Source: Bacillota bacterium (GTDB lineage: Bacteria; Bacillota; Clostridia; Peptostreptococcales; Anaerovoracaceae). Taken from it: DNA of 20,944 nucleotides. Below are positions 17,701-20,944 of this stretch, piece after piece (the stretch's first letter is position 1; the number at the start of each line of letters is the position of its first letter). The notes below the pieces were generated by a model. That model saw nothing but the letters and a program-made list of their open reading frames with translations. It ran no database searches and was not told the origin of the DNA. Position numbers and translations under genes: made by a program. The DNA lies in the NCBI GenBank assembly GCA_905372035.1, contig CAJPNN010000023.1, positions 1-20,944 on the forward strand. The letters run 5' to 3'.

Positions 17701-19480
17701 GAAGGCAAAACAATATCAGCAAGATTTCAAAAATAAAAAAATCAACATCTTAAGCTGTTCAACAACTTTTGAGATGGGTATCGATATTGGTAACCTCGAA
17801 ACAGTATTTATGCGTAATGTGCCGCCTTCACCTGCAAATTATGTTCAGCGTGCAGGTCGTGCAGGTCGTAGAAAAGATAGTGCGGCATATATTTTGACTT
17901 ATTGTGGAACGGGCTCTCACGACTATACATACTTTTGCAATCCAGAAAAGATGATTTCAGGCGTTATAAAGCCACCTTATTTTAATGTGGTAAATCATAA
18001 GATAATCGTTCGTCATCTGATGGCTACGTGTTTAGGATTCTTCTTTAGACAGCATCCAGATTATTTCATCAGCATTGATGAATTAGTCTTTGGGAATGCG
18101 TTAGAGGAGTTTAAAAACTATATTTCGAGCCATCCGAGTGATTTGAATATCTACATCAACGAGAAAATACTGCCTGGTGATACATATCGAGCTTATCATA
18201 ACTTTAAGTGGTTTGATGAAATCGAAGGAAATGATGAAAAGATGGAGCATTTTGTTTCAACGATTAAATCTATTGCAGAAGAATATGAAAAAGCAAAGAA
18301 AGAAGCGGTAACAGAAGAAAATTATAAAGAAGCGGATTATTACCAGAGACAAATTGAGAATTTGCATAAGGAAAAGGTAATTGATTCACTTTCAAAGTAT
18401 TGCGTCATTCCTAAATATGGGTTCCCGGTGGATGTTGTTGAATTGCAAATATATAAAGAAGGCATTATGGATAACAGCTATGATTTGAGTCGCGATTTAA
18501 AAATAGCGATCTCAGAATATGCACCGGACTCAGAAATCATTGTTGATGGTAAGAAGTATACTTCTAAGTATATATCTCTACCTAAAACAGGAGAGTATCC
18601 ACGTAACTATTTCTGCACTTGTCCTAACTGTAAAAAGATAAATGTATCTGTAAGTACAAGAACAGGAAATGAGTGTAAGTATTGTGGTGAGCCTCTTGGC
18701 GCAGTTTCACAAGAATTTTATATTGAACCGATAAATGGATTTAAAACTGGTATTACGAAAGAAAGTACTCGTGCTAAGCCAAAGAGATCTTATGCTGGCG
18801 AAGTATCATATCTTGGTGGTGGTATAAAGGACGAGAATATTGTTTCTTTATCAAATGCTATTACCATTGAGACAAGCACCAATGATGAGCTTCTTGTAAT
18901 GAATAAATCGTCATTCAATATGTGCCCGATATGTGGATATAGTGACATTGTTAAAGGTAAAGTGATAACACCTACTTCTTTAAAGAAGCATAAGAATTAC
19001 AGACAGTTTGACTGTTCATGTGAAGAGCTTACTCAAGTCAAGCTTGGGCATAGATTCCAAACAGATGTAGCACGATTTACAATTCCTATGTTAGGTTCCT
19101 TTACCAAGGAAGATTATGCGATTGCGTTGTCATTTATGTATGCATTTCTTGAAGGAATAAGTATTGGTCTTGGCATTGAAAGAAATGATATAGATGGTGT
19201 TCTTGAACTGAATCTTGAACAGCATAGCTACGATATTTTGATCTACGACAATGTCCCAGGCGGAGCAGGTCATGTTAAGCGATTAGTCGAAAAGAATGCT
19301 GTAATCACATCGTTAAACGCAGCGTATGTTAAAGTATCCCAGCAGTGTTGTGATGAAAACACTTCTTGTTATAACTGTCTTAGAAACTATTACAATCAGA
19401 CAAATCACAGCAAGTTGAAACGTAAATATGCTCGTGATTTTATTGAAAGTCTATTGAGACAAATAGGTGTTAGGCCTTAA
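14795..19480 (+). CDS. Giant superfamily 2 helicase with zinc clusters and DUF1998-like C-terminus (DruE-like)
   Basis: ATP-dependent DNA/RNA helicase-type protein, 1561 residues, GTG start with AAGGGAG (14778-14784) upstream. Lobe 1: Q-motif-like LYSHQEES (88-95), Walker A TGTGSGKT (109-116), LYPMNALVNDQ (145-155), DEAH (251-254), SATL (285-288). Lobe 2 comes only after some 350 residues: FSDSRQQ (656-662), then STTFEMGIDIG (989-999) and QRAGRAGRR (1018-1026). Cysteine pairs suggest several zinc sites: C470/C473, C538/C541 with C555/C557, C586-C589, C907/C910 with C922/C927, C1276/C1279 with C1294/C1297, C1377/C1380 with C1407/C1409. The C-terminus has VPGGAGHV (1487-1494) and C1518, C1519, C1525, C1528, the DUF1998 signature. 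This fusion is typical of DruE (Druantia), related to DrmA/DrmB of DISARM and to the repair helicase MrfA. All ATPase residues look intact. No nuclease motif was seen. Confidence 0.88.
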   Translation: MSKRNPIERSQYINNQYKEYLRSSFEFKTPKLQKLFEQQLEVEDLFKGPYVDLKLPFQRGMSLDEMIADGAVCKSFRRLGDMNFERPLYSHQEESIRCICSGRSAIITTGTGSGKTESFLYPILNELMSDVENGNREVGVRAIFLYPMNALVNDQIDRVRKILTQCPEITYGFFTGETKERVPKDYREKYGVENDTFIPENELVSREEIRKNPPHLLFTNYSMLEYLLIRPNDYSIFAPERLNNWKFVVLDEAHSYYGSLGIELSLLMRRLTGLAPKKPRFILTSATLGEQGKSESEIVNFARSLTSASFDIQDIIFSKRITLSNSKLSYTIAGEDYSEIKKAKHDILTVRTIGNKYKNVDSMELKSYLYELFVGDRNVFHLYEVLKDGSKSFKSILASFNNQITSEQLIDLIDLINMAEKDGIGIFDLKYHSFVRPLAGAYVTLGDDPQLSLTKTNMIGELKAFEAGNCRYCNSPYIIGKIQRNEADGLEYLYQNKEVDIYENYGNNEFVSIDYFLMSNELNEEEVEHDILEEYKVCAKCGAIHAAGNLNARRCNCGDSFQHSIFKVLQSKKDGEETAFNNINQCPCCGHKARAGVVKSLNVGKDEGTALFAQILYEAIDDGTETKKKIGKLSLKRKETVQSETETSNVKQFLAFSDSRQQASFSAAFLDSNQVRMLQKRLIWKVIEDNQYRNISVDQLTATLSGMIKEGNLFQNELSAHKNAWITILVDLLKVDGSNDGEGLGLYFFDVDLTDIMSQIDEEDVEDEFGEYNITKKDLETIMQVVFGVFKVTSAINSIKSTLTPDEKMEALEYRRFDNYVMFNCPKTINGVRSFLPVKGKDNMVVRYVQKVCECDEESAKALLEVVFNNLAVAGELFKKHETKECYQIEASKYVVKNYKTSKYYICSKCGRLTPYNVHNKCVQDKCDGILSEADPDKVLASNYYRRQYKTKKIESIVVKEHTAQLDRKKAKQYQQDFKNKKINILSCSTTFEMGIDIGNLETVFMRNVPPSPANYVQRAGRAGRRKDSAAYILTYCGTGSHDYTYFCNPEKMISGVIKPPYFNVVNHKIIVRHLMATCLGFFFRQHPDYFISIDELVFGNALEEFKNYISSHPSDLNIYINEKILPGDTYRAYHNFKWFDEIEGNDEKMEHFVSTIKSIAEEYEKAKKEAVTEENYKEADYYQRQIENLHKEKVIDSLSKYCVIPKYGFPVDVVELQIYKEGIMDNSYDLSRDLKIAISEYAPDSEIIVDGKKYTSKYISLPKTGEYPRNYFCTCPNCKKINVSVSTRTGNECKYCGEPLGAVSQEFYIEPINGFKTGITKESTRAKPKRSYAGEVSYLGGGIKDENIVSLSNAITIETSTNDELLVMNKSSFNMCPICGYSDIVKGKVITPTSLKKHKNYRQFDCSCEELTQVKLGHRFQTDVARFTIPMLGSFTKEDYAIALSFMYAFLEGISIGLGIERNDIDGVLELNLEQHSYDILIYDNVPGGAGHVKRLVEKNAVITSLNAAYVKVSQQCCDENTSCYNCLRNYYNQTNHSKLKRKYARDFIESLLRQIGVRP

Positions 19481-19516
19481 AAAATAGTTTTATTTATAAG
19501 AATAGGGAGATGTGTT

Positions 19517-19609
19517 TTGGAACAGGAGATAAGAGCTATCATTGATAGATAAGGACAATGTGAAGAAATGAATGGCTTGTCAAAGGGGAATTATCCGAAC
19601 TCATAATAT
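19517..19609 (+). pseudogene. Short remnant behind the helicase
   Basis: AGGGAG (19504-19509) stands seven nt before a TTG that opens LEQEIRAIIDR and stops after 11 codons. The same frame continues for 18 codons to a second stop. A good start with an immediate stop suggests a decayed gene. I cannot identify it. Confidence 0.25.
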
Positions 19610-19753
19610 TTAACAATAACTTTTCAATCGTTAAAAAATGTGGTAGATACGATTGACCATACGTACTTATCATATGTAAAAAGGGCAGACGTACTTGCAG
19701 TCGTGTCGAGCCATGTTGAGACGCTAGTTCTTCTGTCAAAAACAAAGGCTTAA
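19607..19753 (+). pseudogene. Remnant resembling an RlmD/RumA C-terminus
   Basis: An open stretch of 48 codons without a start ends in YVKRADVLAVV then SSHVETLVLLSKTKA and stop. HVETxVLLSK is the hallmark end of the RlmD/RumA family, and the resident gene ends KHLETVCLLSK at the same place. Only this tail is present. It is most simply the carried-along or displaced 3' end of such a gene at the right junction of an element that targets it. Upstream codons match the family poorly, so frameshifts or chance are possible. Confidence 0.5.
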
Positions 19754-19775
19754 AATTGCACAAAAGACTTGAAAT

Positions 19776-19819
19776 AAAGGGATTACTAGTAAGCGAGTAA
19801 TTTATAGGAATCTCTTTTT
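19776..19819 (+). terminator. Terminator downstream of the cargo operon
   Basis: AAAGGGATT (19776-19784) pairs with AATCTCTTT (19809-19817), and inside it ATTACT pairs with AGTAAT. T residues follow (to 19819). This closes the region about 300 bp after the helicase stop. Confidence 0.6.
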
Positions 19820-19865
19820 CTGTATTATGATAATACTTCTGACTACTGGAAAATAGGGAATTGTG

Positions 19866-19906
19866 ATAACAGAACTACTTTTTTGCTTGGCGTAATAACA
19901 GGACTA
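19866..19906 (+). repeat. Pair of near-identical 12-bp direct repeats
   Basis: ATAACAGAACTA (19866-19877) and ATAACAGGACTA (19895-19906) differ at one base and are 29 bp apart. They could be binding sites of an integrase or regulator near the element end. Nothing else supports this. Confidence 0.3.
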
Positions 19907-19986
19907 TTGTCAAAAGCAGTTTTTATATGTGCGTGACTATAGAAATGTTGTCATTATCATAGCTGTTGAAGTTAATGTAATATAAA

Positions 19987-20165
19987 ATGATGAAAGGGAA
20001 GTGGCTTGAGGATTTTAGATTTAAAGTAGGACAGAAATATAATGTTGATTGTCAGAATTAGAAATTAATTATTTATATAACTGAAAGTTTAGGAATTGAA
20101 TAGAGAAAGTACAGCAAGAAAACAGAGAACTAACACAGGTCAAGAAGAATGAGTTAGACCCATAA
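19987..20165 (+). pseudogene. Decayed small gene
   Basis: ATG 19987 opens 24 codons (MMKGKWLEDFRFKVGQ and on) to a TAG at 20059. The frame resumes with 13 more codons, then continues after a shift as EKVQQENRELTQVKKNELDP to a stop at 20165. Together this reads like one protein of about 58 residues with a helical charged end, broken by a stop and a frameshift. The product is unknown. Confidence 0.3.
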
Positions 20166-20180
20166 AAGTGTGCTGAAATA

Positions 20181-20263
20181 TGGTATAATTTAAAAATATA
20201 GGGATGATAAGTAGGATTAGAATTAAAGTTAGACTTATAAAAAGGGATAAAATATACTATAAT
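20181..20263 (+). promoter_or_regulatory. Candidate promoters of the membrane-protein gene
   Basis: An extended -10, TGGTATAAT, lies at 20181-20189 without a clear -35. A second TATAAT at 20258-20263 has a weak TTATAA 17 bp upstream and would give a very short leader. Either could serve the gene starting at 20289. Confidence 0.4.
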
Positions 20264-20288
20264 GATTATTTAGAAAAGAGGAATAATT

Positions 20289-20944
20289 TTGGGATTTTTA
20301 ATCGTAGCTTTGAGTTTTGGATTTGTTGCATTACTGCTTTTTTTATTGATGATCTATATCTATTTGAGAATTGCGATAGCTGTAGGAACAGGAACAGATT
20401 TGCCCAGATGGATTTATATGATTGGATCAAGCCTTAGAGGAAGATTCAGTAGCGTTCAATTTGATGATGTTACTGATTCGACAGCATTAAAAGAGGCTAC
20501 CTTATTTATTTTTAATTTTATTTTGGCAAATATTATTGTTTTCGGTGTAGTATATTACAGAACACATCACTTTTCAAAAGCACTTTATACATGTTTGAAG
20601 GCTGAGTTTGCTATTGCTATTGTGGTACTAATACTGAGTCGTGTTATTAAACTGATTTTGACATTACTTAACCGATCAAACAAACCGATGTATTTTTATT
20701 CTTCATCAAATGCTGTAATGGCTACCTTGGTTTTTGCATGTTTTTTCTTCATGTTCTTCATATTTTTGACAGGATTTCCGTCAGAACCAATCGAAGTTCA
20801 AGTAGATAAAACGAATGTTATTATTGGGGAAACAAAGGTATCTGAGCTTTTGTCAGAAGGCTTCACCTTTTATGAAAAGACAGCTGATAGTGAGATTGTA
20901 AATCAACGTAATGATCATTTTTATTACGGCAAGCTTTTAGAAAT
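20289..20944 (+). CDS. Multi-pass membrane protein, 3' end outside the window
   Basis: The frame stays open for 218 codons to the window edge. It starts at TTG 20289 with AAGAGG (20276-20281) seven nt upstream; an in-frame TAG at 20271 excludes an earlier start. Hydrophobic segments lie at about residues 2-26, 71-90, 107-127 and 143-163. A polar, presumably extracytoplasmic domain begins near 165 and contains the pattern GETKVSELLSEGF (180-192), similar to repeats in uncharacterised clostridial exported proteins. I do not recognise the family. Isoleucine codons are ATT/ATC-rich, more like the island than the ruv region. It has its own promoter candidates, so it is probably not part of the helicase operon. 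Confidence 0.75.
   Translation, partial: MGFLIVALSFGFVALLLFLLMIYIYLRIAIAVGTGTDLPRWIYMIGSSLRGRFSSVQFDDVTDSTALKEATLFIFNFILANIIVFGVVYYRTHHFSKALYTCLKAEFAIAIVVLILSRVIKLILTLLNRSNKPMYFYSSSNAVMATLVFACFFFMFFIFLTGFPSEPIEVQVDKTNVIIGETKVSELLSEGFTFYEKTADSEIVNQRNDHFYYGKLLE

Larger units (their letters stand above)
8206..19753. mobile_element. Immobilised serine-recombinase island inserted behind rlmD
   Basis: Limits are approximate. On the left the island starts at or just after the rlmD 3' end. On the right I take as landmark a remnant ending SHVETLVLLSK, which resembles an RlmD C-terminus. Inside are three adjoining serine-recombinase genes (two broken) and a three-gene cargo operon. Codon use changes sharply: ATA dominates for isoleucine in ruvC (10 of 13), but ATT dominates at the start of the helicase (6 of the first 8). 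No conjugation, replication or transposase genes are seen, so this looks like a decayed or internally deleted element. The membrane-protein gene at 20289 may also belong to it. Confidence 0.6.

Noticed and set aside
20204..20437. 77-codon ORF on the plus strand
   Set aside because: It overlaps the longer open frame from 20289 that has a ribosome site and clear membrane segments, and its own composition looks like a shadow reading.
1..20944. CRISPR array, tRNA or rRNA genes
   Set aside because: No regularly spaced repeats, cloverleaf or rRNA-like segments were found on reading both strands.

Overview
The window looks like an AT-rich, endospore-forming Bacillota (Clostridia) chromosome with an accessory island inserted in it. 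The evidence is the gene order ruvC-ruvA-ruvB-SpoIID-like-queA-tgt, strong GGAGG-type ribosome sites, TTG/GTG starts, and a LexA box of the Gram-positive type. I cannot name the genus.

Bases 1-8305 are core genome. An SOS-type promoter (-35 box overlapped by a LexA box, extended -10) precedes ruvC, ruvA and ruvB (Holliday-junction processing). These run on tightly into an exported SpoIID/LytB-domain protein and then queA and tgt (queuosine tRNA modification). A separate unit follows: metA (residues predict an acetyl-CoA-dependent homoserine acyltransferase) and a 23S rRNA uracil-5-methyltransferase of the RlmD family, closed by a terminator.

Bases ~8306-20200 are an accessory island just downstream of the rlmD-like gene. 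The 23S rRNA uracil methyltransferase gene is a known integration target of serine-recombinase elements in Firmicutes. The left part holds three overlapping serine-recombinase genes: one has lost its catalytic half, one is a small stand-alone 'recombinase' domain, and one is frameshifted by a 7-bp tandem duplication. The island therefore appears immobilised. The right part is decayed DNA that includes a remnant resembling an RlmD C-terminus, which may mark the far end of an element.

The cargo is a compact operon: a strong promoter, a 75-aa XRE regulator, a 1068-aa protein of unknown family with tandem TerB/EF-hand-like repeats at its N-terminus, and a 1561-aa superfamily 2 helicase with many zinc-binding cysteine clusters and a C-terminal DUF1998-type region. 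The last two genes overlap by 4 nt. The architecture (large unknown protein plus giant DUF1998 helicase) recalls type III Druantia (DruH-DruE) and more distantly DISARM. It is the best candidate here for an undescribed or divergent antiphage system. No nuclease, methylase or protease could be recognised in it by eye.

Bases 20289-20944 hold the start of a multi-pass membrane protein with a TTG start and a good ribosome site; it runs off the window.
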